Source of the DNA: Niabella insulamsoli
Lineage (GTDB): Bacteria; Bacteroidota; Bacteroidia; Chitinophagales; Chitinophagaceae
NCBI RefSeq assembly: GCF_039652435.2
Contig: NZ_CP190246.1
Location: 806,001 to 870,000 of the forward strand
Direction of reading: 5' to 3'
DNA: 64,000 bases
Of the stretch, positions 16,852-25,439 are shown piece by piece. The translations under genes and the position numbers were made by a program. Positions within the stretch are counted from its first letter, which is position 1; every line of letters begins with the position of its first letter. Below the pieces are notes generated by a model. The model made no database searches and was not told the origin of the DNA. It saw only the letters and a program-made list of their open reading frames with translations.

Positions 16852-17132
16852 TTTTCCTTCCCAGCCAGGTCTTCTGAAAAGGACTCGGCGTATAGAATCC
16901 ATTTAAAGCGCCGCGTCCACAGTCAACTCTGGAGATCACTGTTGAGATTCTGCTGGGAAGGAGAAAATTAAATTCGATGGCGAGGGGATCAATTGTTCGA
17001 TTGATGTGTAGTTTTCCTTTCCAGCCGAGTCTCCTGAAAGGGACTCGGCGTATAGAATCCTTTTAAAACGCCGAGTCCACACCCAACTCGTAGAATCCTT
17101 GGTGAGATTCGGTTGAGAAGGATTGTTCCGAA
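16813..17132 (+). repeat. 160-bp tandem duplication with palindromic core
   Basis: Sequence from 16813 is repeated with an exact offset of 160 bases from 16973. Each copy starts with the end of the GNAT gene (second copy still reads F-D-G-E-G-I-N-C-S-I-D-V-stop) and continues into a roughly 115-base palindromic region. In copy 2, GGACTCGGCGT and ACGCCGAGTCC form perfect 11-base arms, and CCGAGTC/GACTCGG an overlapping alternative stem. In copy 1, CCTTCCCAGC and GCTGGGAAGG form an outer stem. Confidence 0.85.
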
Positions 17133-17148
17133 AGATTTGGATATAAGA

Positions 17149-17176
17149 AAACCCCTGAAAGCAGGGGTTTCTTTTT
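17149..17176 (+). terminator. Intrinsic terminator downstream of the repeat
   Basis: AAACCCCTG-aaag-CAGGGGTTT followed by CTTTTT. The U-tract favours plus-strand transcripts coming from the GNAT gene; it also lies 26 bases beyond the porin stop on the other strand. Confidence 0.8.
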
Positions 17177-17201
17177 GATATAAGCAGTATATGAACAGAA
17201 A

Positions 17202-18293
17202 TTAGAAAGAATATACAGCGGCCAGCAGAAAACTGCCCGTGCTCTTTGTGGCGCTGCCATCATTTTTATAAAAAATCGGATCCTTTGCGCTGTCCAACCT
17301 AAACTCAGGAATAAAAGCCAGTCCGCTAACGGGTTTAATATTCAAAGAAAGCGTGGCCTGCGTAATCGATGTCCCGAAGATCAGTCCGCCCTGATCGCTG
17401 TCGTCAAAATATTCGCCGCGCAACGTGATCCCAAATTTTTCGGAAGGATCCACATTCAGGTAAAGCGCCGAGCCCCACCATTTTTTCGAAATATCTTCAA
17501 ACTGGTCCACAATCTTCACCGTGCCGTCATACCCCAGAGAAAAGGCGTCGCTGATTGAAGCAGTGGCCGTAAGGCCGATCTGGTTATGATTGCTGCCGCC
17601 CAGGTCTTTGCCGCCCACATAGTTTAAAAAGGCGTTCACGCTTTCTGAAGTTTTGCTGAACTGTGCGATCACATTCTTTTTGGCAAAAGAGGCAGAAAGT
17701 ATATCTGTGGGGTTGGCAATTCCGGCCATCACACCAAAACCTTCTCCTATATTATAATCTATTTTTAAGCCCGTATGTGAAAAAGGCCCGTAGGAAAACA
17801 TATAACTCATGCTGTAGTTGCGATTGAGTTGTGGGTCTAAAACTTCATAACCCAGGTGTGTTCCCCATTTACCAGCCGAAATGCGGATATTATCTGTGGG
17901 CGTGTACACCACATAAGCCTGTTTGATCGCCTGTAGCAATGAAGAGCCTGAAATGGTTTCACCGTCCGCATTTACAAGCGGTTCTTCAGCATATGAAAAT
18001 TCTTTAGCTCTTGTACCAAAGCCGAGGTCTACGACCACGCCGGCTTTTCCTTTGGTATAGCTTGCTTTTAGCGAAGCCATGCCCAGTTCGATGGAGTTTT
18101 GAGAATTTGTAAAGCTGGTAAAATTGTTTGTCGCCCCAACCGACTTTGCATTTTGAAAGTTAAAACGATAATAAGCGTCCACCGATCCGTTGATCTGCAG
18201 TTCACCTTTCGGTTCTTCAGTTTCAGTTTGGGCTAAGAGGGTGCCGGAAATTAAAAGAGCTTTGGTTGTAAAAAGAAGAAGTTTTCCTTTCAT
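17202..18293 (-). CDS. Outer-membrane porin, BBP2 (OmpL-like) family
   Basis: A 363-residue beta-barrel protein with a signal peptide (ending GTLLAQ) and the family start LQINGSVDAYYRFNFQNA. Long alternating strands follow (ASLKASYTKGKAGVVVDLG, SAGKWGTHLGYEVLDP), and the C-terminus LAAVYSF ends in Phe as barrel proteins do. BBP2/OmpL-like porins allow diffusion of small solutes; specificity is unknown. The gene is reversed and inserted between fabH/GNAT and efp. Confidence 0.82.
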   Translation of the reverse strand: MKGKLLLFTTKALLISGTLLAQTETEEPKGELQINGSVDAYYRFNFQNAKSVGATNNFTSFTNSQNSIELGMASLKASYTKGKAGVVVDLGFGTRAKEFSYAEEPLVNADGETISGSSLLQAIKQAYVVYTPTDNIRISAGKWGTHLGYEVLDPQLNRNYSMSYMFSYGPFSHTGLKIDYNIGEGFGVMAGIANPTDILSASFAKKNVIAQFSKTSESVNAFLNYVGGKDLGGSNHNQIGLTATASISDAFSLGYDGTVKIVDQFEDISKKWWGSALYLNVDPSEKFGITLRGEYFDDSDQGGLIFGTSITQATLSLNIKPVSGLAFIPEFRLDSAKDPIFYKNDGSATKSTGSFLLAAVYSF

Positions 18294-18578
18294 TTAATTT
18301 TTTTTAATGTTAAAAAAATGGTTAAGAGCTAATTCATAAGTCAGGCAGGGTTGTTTATATTTGAAATATTTTTAATATTGATAATTTCTGTTCTTTGAGT
18401 AAATATTTTTATATAAACTTTATATTTAATAATTGTAAAAATAACATTATTTGGTTAAAAATTCATTATTGCGTTGAATTATATTATATATTATAAATCA
18501 TAATATATTTTTGAGCGACTTTTTTTGGAAAACTTTTGCAGGTTATGCGATTCATCACGGTATGGGCCTTAAAAATCC
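18294..18578. other. AT-rich divergent intergenic region
   Basis: About 310 bases between the divergent porin and efp genes, strikingly rich in A and T runs (TATATTATATATTATAAATC around 18481). It presumably holds the porin promoter. I see no reading frame, RNA gene or clear operator in it. Confidence 0.6.
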
Positions 18579-18586
18579 TATATTTG
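18579..18586 (+). promoter_or_regulatory. -7 promoter element of efp
   Basis: TATATTTG matches TAnnTTTG, 20 bases before the efp start. Confidence 0.55.
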
Positions 18587-18606
18587 CGCCCTAAATTTTT
18601 TAGAAC

Positions 18607-19173
18607 ATGGCAAATACTTCAGACATCAGCCGCGGCATGATTTTAAAGCTGGATGGCAGCCTTTACTCGGTAGTTGAGTTTGGCGAAAACAAAACAGCTC
18701 GTGCAGCTGCGAAGGTTTGGGCGAAGCTGAAAGGGGTGGACAACAGCAGAACGATTGAAAAAACCTGGAACTCTGGCGACACCATTCACCCGGTGAGAGT
18801 TGAAAAGCGGGAATTCCAATATTTATATCAGGATGAAACCGGGTATAATTTCATGGATAATACCACCTTCGAACAAATCAGCATTGCAGAAAGCCTTATC
18901 GACGCCCCCCAGTTTTTAAAAGAAGGGCAGGAAGTTGCTATCGCGATGAACACGGAAACTGAATTGCCCGTGAGCGTGGAGCTTCCGGATAAGATCGTTA
19001 TGCAGGTTACCTACACAGAGCCGGGTTTGAAGGGCGATACCGCTACCCGCACATTGAAGCCCGCCACAGTTGAAACAGGCGCCACTGTAAATGTGCCTTT
19101 ATTTGTAAACGAAGGAGAGCTGATCAGGGTCAATACTAAAACAGGCGAATACGTAGAGCGCGTAAAAGACTAA
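18607..19173 (+). CDS. efp: Translation elongation factor P, Arg32 type
   Basis: A 188-residue EF-P with the three-domain tRNA-mimic architecture: KOW-like N-domain, two OB folds, and the signature YTEPGLKGDTATRTLKPATVETG. It relieves ribosome stalling at polyproline. The beta3-beta4 loop that reaches the peptidyl-transferase centre reads E-N-K-T-A-R-A-A-A with Arg at residue 32. The common loop is PGKG(G/N) with Lys. Residues N28, K29, R32, A34 and A35 match the Pseudomonas type whose Arg32 is rhamnosylated by EarP. No earP-like gene is in this window. Confidence 0.95.
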   Translation: MANTSDISRGMILKLDGSLYSVVEFGENKTARAAAKVWAKLKGVDNSRTIEKTWNSGDTIHPVRVEKREFQYLYQDETGYNFMDNTTFEQISIAESLIDAPQFLKEGQEVAIAMNTETELPVSVELPDKIVMQVTYTEPGLKGDTATRTLKPATVETGATVNVPLFVNEGELIRVNTKTGEYVERVKD

Positions 19174-19343
19174 TTTTTTTTACTTCGTAATGCGTTCTCG
19201 TTGAAGATGGCAAGTCTTTTGAAGCGATCTGAACAGGGCGCAAAAAATCGGGGTAAAATCTTATCTATTTACTTACCTTAGTTATTCTTTTCGAGCTGTT
19301 AGCGAAATAAACAATTAACCCAAAAGCTGTCAAATTGAAAAAT

Positions 19344-19838
19344 ATGGACTTCAGACAAATTCAGGAGTTGATCAAGATGATCAACAAATCAAATATCGGA
19401 GAACTGAGCATTGAGCAAAAAGATTTCAAACTATCGATCAAACAAAAAGAAGAAGCCGTAACACAGGTGGTTGCTGCTCCTTCGTTTCCTGTTCAGGGAA
19501 TGCCTGTTCCGGTAGGCCCTGCGCAAATTACAGCGCCGCAAAACCAACCGGCGCCTGCGGCAGAGAAACCAAAAGCCGCACCAGCAGCTACCAACTCCAA
19601 CACCATTATTAAAAGCCCGATGATCGGTACTTTCTACCGTCGCCCTTCGCCCGATAAATCAAACTTTGTCGAAGACGGGGACATTATTACTCCAGGCAAA
19701 GTGCTGTGTGTTATTGAGGCCATGAAACTATTCAATGAAATTGAAAGCGAAATAAGCGGAAAGATCGTGAAGGTTTTGGTAGAAGATGCATCGCCTGTTG
19801 AGTTCGATCAGCCTTTGTTCGAGGTAGAAACCGCGTAA
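19344..19838 (+). CDS. accB: Biotin carboxyl carrier protein of acetyl-CoA carboxylase
   Basis: A 164-residue AccB: N-terminal dimerisation segment (MDFRQIQELIKMINKSNIGELSIEQKDF), an Ala/Pro-rich linker (about 55-90) and a C-terminal biotinyl domain with the biotin-acceptor Lys in VIEAMKLFNEI. It carries CO2 between biotin carboxylase and carboxyltransferase. ATG 19344 is preferred to an in-frame TTG at 19335. accC follows 131 bases later, and efp precedes. Confidence 0.95.
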   Translation: MDFRQIQELIKMINKSNIGELSIEQKDFKLSIKQKEEAVTQVVAAPSFPVQGMPVPVGPAQITAPQNQPAPAAEKPKAAPAATNSNTIIKSPMIGTFYRRPSPDKSNFVEDGDIITPGKVLCVIEAMKLFNEIESEISGKIVKVLVEDASPVEFDQPLFEVETA

Positions 19839-19969
19839 TATTATTTGTATTATAAGCCAATTTGAAAATTACTGACAGGCGCCTGTTTGTTCTTTTTTGA
19901 ATTGGTTTTTCATTTTTAAGTTATTGAATTTTCAAACAAGCCGGATCGCCGCGCTTTTAAAAGAGATCG

Positions 19970-21310
19970 ATGTTTAAAAAAATATTAATAGCCAACAGAG
20001 GAGAAATTGCATTACGTGTTATCCGGACCTGTAGAGAAATGGGCATCAAAACTGTAGCCGTTTATTCTACTGCCGACAGCGAAAGCCTGCATGTGAAGTT
20101 CGCAGACGAAGCTGTATGTATCGGACGGCCCGCCAGTTCTGAATCTTACCTGAACATTCCCAATATCATGGCTGCTATTGAAATCACAAATGCCGATGCG
20201 GTACATCCCGGATATGGTTTTTTGGCAGAAAATTCAAAATTTGCCAGTATTTGTAATGATAGCGGTGTGAAATTTATCGGGCCGACCGCTGACATGATCA
20301 ATAAGATGGGCGACAAGATTACGGCTAAGGAAACAATGATCAAAGCTGGCGTGCCCGTTGTTCCCGGCGGGGAAGGCTTGCTCGAAAGCGTAGAGCACGC
20401 AAAAGGCCTGGCCAGGGAAATCGGTTATCCGGTGATACTAAAAGCTACTGCAGGCGGTGGCGGAAAAGGTATGCGGATTGTGTGGGAAGAAAGTGAGATC
20501 GACAAAGCCTACGATACCGCTAAAATGGAAGCGGCAGCCTCGTTTAAAAACGATGGCATTTACATGGAAAAGTTTGTGGAAGAGCCCAGGCATATTGAAA
20601 TTCAGGTGGCCGGCGATCAGTTTGGTAATGTTTGCCACATGAGCGAGCGCGATTGTTCGATACAAAGGCGCCACCAGAAACTGGTTGAAGAATCCCCGTC
20701 GCCGTTTATGACGGATGAGCTCCGTTTTGCGATGGGCGAAGCTGCCAAAAAAGCGGCTGCTGCTATCGGGTACGAAAGCGTCGGAACGATTGAGTTTTTG
20801 GTCGACAAGCACCGGAACTTTTATTTCATGGAGATGAACACACGTATCCAGGTAGAACATTGCGTGACAGAAGAAGTAATCAATTTTGATTTGATTAAAG
20901 AGCAGATCAAAATTGCAATGGGAGAAAAAATTACCGGTAAAGATTATTTCCCTCAGGCGCATAGTATCGAATGCCGCATCAATGCAGAAGATCCTTTTAA
21001 TGATTTTCGCCCTTCGCCGGGGAAAATTACAACACTACATGTGCCGGGTGGCCACGGGGTGCGCGTGGACAGCCATGTTTATGCGGGCTACACCATTTCT
21101 CCTTATTACGATTCGATGATCGGAAAGCTGATCACCATTGCTCGTACCCGGAAAGAAGCGATCGATACGATGTACCGCGCTTTGAGCGAGTATGTGATTG
21201 AGGGTGTGAAAACGACGATTCCTTTCCATCTTCAACTGATGCAAAACGAAGATTTTATTGCGGGTAATTTCAACACCAAATTCCTGGAAACTTTTCAATT
21301 AAAAAGATAA
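19970..21310 (+). CDS. accC: Acetyl-CoA carboxylase, biotin carboxylase subunit
   Basis: A 446-residue ATP-grasp enzyme carboxylating biotin on AccB. Motifs: N-terminal KILIANRGEIALRVIRTCRE, the glycine-rich ATP loop KATAGGGGKGMR, EKFVEEPRHIEIQV, the metal/ATP residues in FYFMEMNTRIQVEHCVTE, and RINAEDPFNDFRPSPG. Length is normal. The gene ends in two hairpins, the second being a strong terminator. Confidence 0.97.
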   Translation: MFKKILIANRGEIALRVIRTCREMGIKTVAVYSTADSESLHVKFADEAVCIGRPASSESYLNIPNIMAAIEITNADAVHPGYGFLAENSKFASICNDSGVKFIGPTADMINKMGDKITAKETMIKAGVPVVPGGEGLLESVEHAKGLAREIGYPVILKATAGGGGKGMRIVWEESEIDKAYDTAKMEAAASFKNDGIYMEKFVEEPRHIEIQVAGDQFGNVCHMSERDCSIQRRHQKLVEESPSPFMTDELRFAMGEAAKKAAAAIGYESVGTIEFLVDKHRNFYFMEMNTRIQVEHCVTEEVINFDLIKEQIKIAMGEKITGKDYFPQAHSIECRINAEDPFNDFRPSPGKITTLHVPGGHGVRVDSHVYAGYTISPYYDSMIGKLITIARTRKEAIDTMYRALSEYVIEGVKTTIPFHLQLMQNEDFIAGNFNTKFLETFQLKR

Positions 21311-21312
21311 TC

Positions 21313-21369
21313 GATAGCCTTTAATGGCTATCAAAAAGCAAAAAGCAGGTAACGAATTACCTGCTTTTT
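21313..21369. terminator. Double hairpin with bidirectional terminator after accC
   Basis: GATAGCC-tttaat-GGCTATC (21313-21332) is followed by GCAGGTAA-cgaa-TTACCTGC (21345-21364), flanked by A5 and T5. The second hairpin can end accC on the plus strand and the DUF6263 gene on the minus strand. Confidence 0.85.
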
Positions 21370-21388
21370 CTATTGTTGCCGGATACGA

Positions 21389-22276
21389 CTATTTTTTTGT
21401 GGCGGTAATGCTGATATCGGTAGCAGTTGCCATCGGAATTTTTTGCCCCTGCACTTCGATATTGCCTTTTAGGTTTTGTCTGCCTTCGGTATGGATAAAC
21501 ATCCCCGACTCCAGGTCGATTTCTGAAGTGCCTTCAAACACACCGTTTAGGTCGAGGCTCATCTCGATACCGTAGCTGGTTATTTTTGAATCGGCGCCGG
21601 TAATCAGTTTGCTGACGCTTTTGATAAAGCCCCTGTTCCCTTCCACTTTGGAAAGCGTATAAGTGTTAACGGCCTGAATAGCGTAGGGGACTTTTAGGGT
21701 CATACTATCCGTCCAACTGTCGCCAACTTTTACCGGATGTTCAGGATAAAATCCAAAAGCCTGGTTGAGCATATTCTTAAGCGCGTCTTCGCCCAATACG
21801 CCTTCCAGGGTTTGTTTTTGTATCGCATCGCCGCCAGCCTTTGCAATAATTTTGTCCTGTCCGTTTACCTCAATCACTTTGCCTTTAGCGTCAAGAACAA
21901 CTTCAACCGTTTCTCCTTTTAGCGCCCTGAAACTTTTGCTGGCATCATTCGTAGTGTCCGGGTCATCACTGTCCATGCGCACTTTCTGCCCCATTGCATC
22001 CATGTCCATATTGAGGCGCTCGTAAGTCATGCGGAGGTTTTTATGAGCGCCCTTGTTTGAAATTTCATACAACATATCGATGTTATACTTCAGGTCAATA
22101 TTCATGTCCTGCCCCATTACATTTTGGGCCACTTTTGAAACCACACTTGTCACTACGTCATATTTATTGCCGCTTTGAGGTTTAAAGGATAATTGATAGG
22201 TTTTCTGAGCGCTTGCCACTGAGGCACCCAAAAGCAGGCAGGCGATAAAGTAGTATAATAGAATGTGTCGTTGCAT
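21389..22276 (-). CDS. DUF6263-family secreted protein
   Basis: A 295-residue exported protein: signal peptide (ending ASVASAQ), then KTYQLSFKPQSGNKYDVVTSV and a region with repeated Met/Gln/Gly segments (NVMGQDMNIDLKY, DAMGQKVRMDSDD), and VVLDAKGKVIEVNGQ. This pattern fits the DUF6263 family of Bacteroidota, whose function is unknown; members are predicted periplasmic beta-rich proteins. It lies upstream of a terminator shared with accC. Confidence 0.7.
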   Translation of the reverse strand: MQRHILLYYFIACLLLGASVASAQKTYQLSFKPQSGNKYDVVTSVVSKVAQNVMGQDMNIDLKYNIDMLYEISNKGAHKNLRMTYERLNMDMDAMGQKVRMDSDDPDTTNDASKSFRALKGETVEVVLDAKGKVIEVNGQDKIIAKAGGDAIQKQTLEGVLGEDALKNMLNQAFGFYPEHPVKVGDSWTDSMTLKVPYAIQAVNTYTLSKVEGNRGFIKSVSKLITGADSKITSYGIEMSLDLNGVFEGTSEIDLESGMFIHTEGRQNLKGNIEVQGQKIPMATATDISITATKK

Positions 22277-22337
22277 GAATTTTTGTTTTTAACAGGTACG
22301 GATGTTTAACAATGTTTGAGTAGCCAGGCAATCACAA

Positions 22338-23165
22338 TTAAAGACTGCTGATCAACTTTTCGTTCAGGGTTACATAGTCCTGGTTTTGAGCTTTCGCTGC
22401 CAGCTCTTTCGATGCAAGCGCGGTTTGCTTTGCCTCATTTTTTTTGCCAAGTTTAGCTAAGGCGCGCGCATACTGATATTTGATCCAAAATGCGTTCGGT
22501 TGTGCGTCCGCGGCTTTTTTAAACCAATCGGCAGCTTTGTCCAGATCTTTGCCATTTTCAAGGTAATAGAAAGCGGCCTGAAAATAGGCAGGCTTATCTG
22601 ATTGCATCGACTTTTCGATATCGGCCATCACTTTGCTGTCAATATTCGTTTTGATGGGCAGGCTAACCAGCGTATTATCCCAGATGATAGCAAGTTCGCA
22701 AGATGAGGCAGTTACATCTTCAAACGAAATCGAAAAATTTTCAAGTTGGAAAGGTAATTTCATCGGTTTGGCATTCACTCTCACCACATCCTGGTCCTGC
22801 TTGTAGGCGGCCGGGCTGGTCACATCAGTTTGTTTAGAGATAATCAGCGTCCAGGAGTCAGCGCCCGGAATGCTTAGTAGCCCGTATTTTCCGGCAGGAA
22901 TCTTTTTTCCGCCAATGATTACTTCGTCCCCAAAAGTAAGTGTCGTGGCTCCGTTAGCCCCTGTTCTCCAAACCTTATCGAAAGGAACCAGGTCGCCAAA
23001 TATTTTACGTCCCTTCATCGCCGGGCGGCTGTAAGAAAGCTCGATATCGGACAAGCCAAACTCTTGCTTAACGGTTTGCGCCGGGCTTGGAGCCGGCACT
23101 TTGACCTGTGCATTGGCGCCCATCAATGCAGTGCATAATCCGAATAATAAGACAAGTTTTTTCAT
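22338..23165 (-). CDS. DUF2911-domain secreted protein with C-terminal helical repeats
   Basis: A 275-residue protein: signal peptide (ending MGANA), DUF2911 domain (about 25-165) with LSYSRPAMKGRKIFGDLVPF, WRTGANGATTLTFGDEV and IPAGKYGLLSIPG. A C-terminal TPR-like helical segment follows (YFQAAFYYLENGKDLDKAADWFKKA). DUF2911 is common in Bacteroidota and of unknown function; it probably acts in the periplasm. Confidence 0.85.
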   Translation of the reverse strand: MKKLVLLFGLCTALMGANAQVKVPAPSPAQTVKQEFGLSDIELSYSRPAMKGRKIFGDLVPFDKVWRTGANGATTLTFGDEVIIGGKKIPAGKYGLLSIPGADSWTLIISKQTDVTSPAAYKQDQDVVRVNAKPMKLPFQLENFSISFEDVTASSCELAIIWDNTLVSLPIKTNIDSKVMADIEKSMQSDKPAYFQAAFYYLENGKDLDKAADWFKKAADAQPNAFWIKYQYARALAKLGKKNEAKQTALASKELAAKAQNQDYVTLNEKLISSL

Positions 23166-23362
23166 GTGTATATTGTTTGTTTGATTTTTTCTAAAACGCG
23201 CGCACGCTGAATTTGTTTCGATCAGTGAAAAAATTTACCAAAAATTCTTTTACCTCAGCACAGCCCTTTTAATGATAGCTTTCGTAAAAATACGCATTAT
23301 TGCGGGAGCGCCGCCACGTTGACAATCGTTGAAAAATCTTTCGGCTATGGGCTTATAGGAAA

Positions 23363-24265
23363 TTATTTTTGAAAGGAGGGATGGAACTGTTCGAGTGTTT
23401 TTCTCAGGAATTCCTTATCAAGGTGGGTGTAAATTTCAGTTGTAGTAATGCTTTCGTGACCCAGCATTTCCTGCACGGCGCGCAGATGGGCGCCGCCTTC
23501 GATCAGGTGTGTGGCAAAAGAATGCCTGAAAGTGTGTGGCGAAACTGTTTTTTCAATGCCTGCCTTTCGAACAAGATCTTTGATGATTAAGAAAATCATC
23601 ACGCGGCTTAGTTTCTGTCCTCTTTTATTCAGAAACAAAATGTCTTCATTGCCGGGTTTGATGTTGAGGTGCGTGCGGATATTTTCGCGATAAATGTTGA
23701 TATATTTTATTGCTGCGCTGCCGATGGGTACCAGCCTTTCTTTGTCGCCCTTGCCCAAAACCCTGATAAATCCTACGTCGAGATAAAGCTGTGAAATGCG
23801 AAGATTGACCGCCTCGCTGACGCGGAGCCCGCAGCTATACAAGGTTTCCAGCATTGCTTTGTTGCGGGTGCCTTCTGGTTTGCTCAAATCCAATTGGTCG
23901 ATGATGCGATCGATTTCGGTAAAACTTAGCACATCAGGAAGGGAGCGCCTGGTTTTTGGCGCTTCAAGAAGTGCTGTGGGATCGTCGGTGACGATATCTT
24001 CAATAGCGCAGTATTTATAAAAAGCCCGGATGCCGGAAATGATGCGGGCCTGAGATGAGGCCGTCATGCCCAGTTCACCGATCCATTGCACAAAAAACTG
24101 CAAATCCTGCAACGTAATTGTTGCAGGATTTTTTTGCAGGTTTTTTATTTCGATAAACTGGGTTAGCTTATCAAGATCCCGCAGGTAGGCCGCCGTCGAA
24201 TTTTCAGACAGCGATTTCTCGAGTTGCAGGTAAGCTTTAAACCCTTTTTTATAAGATGCCCACAT
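23363..24265 (-). CDS. xerD: Tyrosine recombinase XerD
   Basis: A 300-residue Xer recombinase: SAM-like N-terminal domain (LEKSLSENSTAAYLRDL) and a catalytic domain with the Arg in YSCGLRVSEAVNL, Lys in LGKGDKERLVPIG, HTFRHSFATHL, LGHESITTTEIYTH (nucleophile Tyr). It resolves chromosome dimers at dif with a partner Xer. It begins 3 bases after the stop of the lipoprotein gene at 24269, so both are probably co-transcribed. No dif site was identified here. Confidence 0.94.
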   Translation of the reverse strand: MWASYKKGFKAYLQLEKSLSENSTAAYLRDLDKLTQFIEIKNLQKNPATITLQDLQFFVQWIGELGMTASSQARIISGIRAFYKYCAIEDIVTDDPTALLEAPKTRRSLPDVLSFTEIDRIIDQLDLSKPEGTRNKAMLETLYSCGLRVSEAVNLRISQLYLDVGFIRVLGKGDKERLVPIGSAAIKYINIYRENIRTHLNIKPGNEDILFLNKRGQKLSRVMIFLIIKDLVRKAGIEKTVSPHTFRHSFATHLIEGGAHLRAVQEMLGHESITTTEIYTHLDKEFLRKTLEQFHPSFQK

Positions 24266-24268
24266 GGG

Positions 24269-24931
24269 TTATTTAAAAGTCAGCGGATTGTTGTGCACCA
24301 CTTCTTTTTTATCCACTTTTAATTTAGCGTAAATATTAGCTTTCGTGATGTTTACAGAGTCGATCAGGCTGTGCACATCATCATAGTTGATATCGGTAAC
24401 GCCGGTGTCAGTTAATAATTGTTTTGCAATCTGGCCGGTTTTCATATCTTCCACATATATGAAAGTGTTATCATAATAAGCCACCAATCCATCTTCAAGT
24501 TCGAATTTTGGATCGAAATTGTTGATGGCGCTGGTAAACTTGCTTGTTGCGCCCGACTGATCGAAAGGTAATTTGAGGACATACCCGCGGCCCGTAGCGC
24601 AGTCGTTAAATTTCACCCAAGCATACTTGCCGTCGATAATTTCGGCGCTAAGAAACTGTTTTGAGGGCTTCACCGGCTTGTCGATAAATTCAGCGAAGAT
24701 AATATCCTTGATAACGCCCATGCCGCCTTTTTCCCAATGTATCGAATCAATTTCACAGTTTTTAAAAGATATGTTTACAAAAGGATTTCCCGGCGCATCG
24801 GAGGTTACTTTTATAGGTTCTGTTAAACAGGTTGTGTCGGAGCAAAAAGGTGCAGATGCAGTAGTTCCGCTGTCCTGGCAGCCAACAAAAGCCAGTGTAG
24901 CAATAACAAACGTTAAGCTTAATAATTTCAT
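24269..24931 (-). CDS. Lipoprotein of unknown function
   Basis: A 220-residue protein with a lipoprotein signal (LLSLTFVIATLAFVGC, lipid-modified Cys about 18). The mature part has several Cys (FCSDTTCLTEP, FKNCEIDS, FNDCATGRGY) and alternating beta-strand-like segments. I do not recognise the family. It directly precedes xerD with a 3-base gap, an arrangement that may only reflect compact packing. Confidence 0.65.
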   Translation of the reverse strand: MKLLSLTFVIATLAFVGCQDSGTTASAPFCSDTTCLTEPIKVTSDAPGNPFVNISFKNCEIDSIHWEKGGMGVIKDIIFAEFIDKPVKPSKQFLSAEIIDGKYAWVKFNDCATGRGYVLKLPFDQSGATSKFTSAINNFDPKFELEDGLVAYYDNTFIYVEDMKTGQIAKQLLTDTGVTDINYDDVHSLIDSVNITKANIYAKLKVDKKEVVHNNPLTFK

Positions 24932-25046
24932 GTGCGTTTTTTTAAAAAATTAATGAGGTTGCTGAAAGCAACAAACCTACATAAAAATTGTGATCCGGGC
25001 TACTGTGTAATTTTTTAGCAATGAGGCAGCATGCTCTTCCAAAAGG

Positions 25047-25403
25047 TCAGAGATAAATATCTTCGATAAAAAAATATTCCGGATTTCCGTCCTTTTTTAA
25101 AGTGATGGAGACAATGTCAAATTGGATCCATTGGAACCCTGGGTTTAAATGGAGATACTGATCGGCCGCATTTTTCAAATAATTAAACTTTTTGACGTTC
25201 ACGCTTTCTTCCGGGTATCCGAATTTTGCCGAGCTGCGGGTTTTGACTTCAATGAAATGTATTTTTTTACCTTTGGTGGCAATGATGTCTATTTCGTAGT
25301 GGGCGTAGCGCCAGTTGCTGAATAAAATTTGATAGCCTTTTTCGCGCAAAAAACCAGCAGCCAGCGATTCTCCGGTTTTTCCGAGTTCATTATGGTTAGC
25401 CAT
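25047..25403 (-). CDS. YraN/UPF0102-family nuclease-like protein
   Basis: A 118-residue protein matching UPF0102: GKTGESLAAGFLREKGYQIL, the restriction-endonuclease-like core HYEIDIIATKGKKIHFIEVKTR (Asp, Glu-x-Lys) and the C-terminal RFDIVSI-like strand (IQFDIVSITL). Predicted Holliday-junction-resolvase-like fold; the biological role is unsettled. It is divergent from manA with only 36 bases between start codons. Confidence 0.88.
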   Translation of the reverse strand: MANHNELGKTGESLAAGFLREKGYQILFSNWRYAHYEIDIIATKGKKIHFIEVKTRSSAKFGYPEESVNVKKFNYLKNAADQYLHLNPGFQWIQFDIVSITLKKDGNPEYFFIEDIYL

Positions 25404-25407
25404 TGTT

Positions 25408-25415
25408 TATCTTTA
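25408..25415 (+). promoter_or_regulatory. -7-like promoter element of manA
   Basis: TATCTTTA (one mismatch to TAnnTTTG) in the 36-base divergent region between yraN and manA, 24 bases before the manA start. Confidence 0.35.
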
Positions 25416-25439
25416 ACTGAATTTACTATAAAAATAAAT

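Noticed and set aside
19876..19885. CAGGCGCCTG palindrome between accB and accC as a terminator
   Set aside because: A perfect 10-base palindrome with no loop and no T-run directly after. The wider CCAATT/AATTGG pairing is short, and accB-accC are expected to be co-transcribed.
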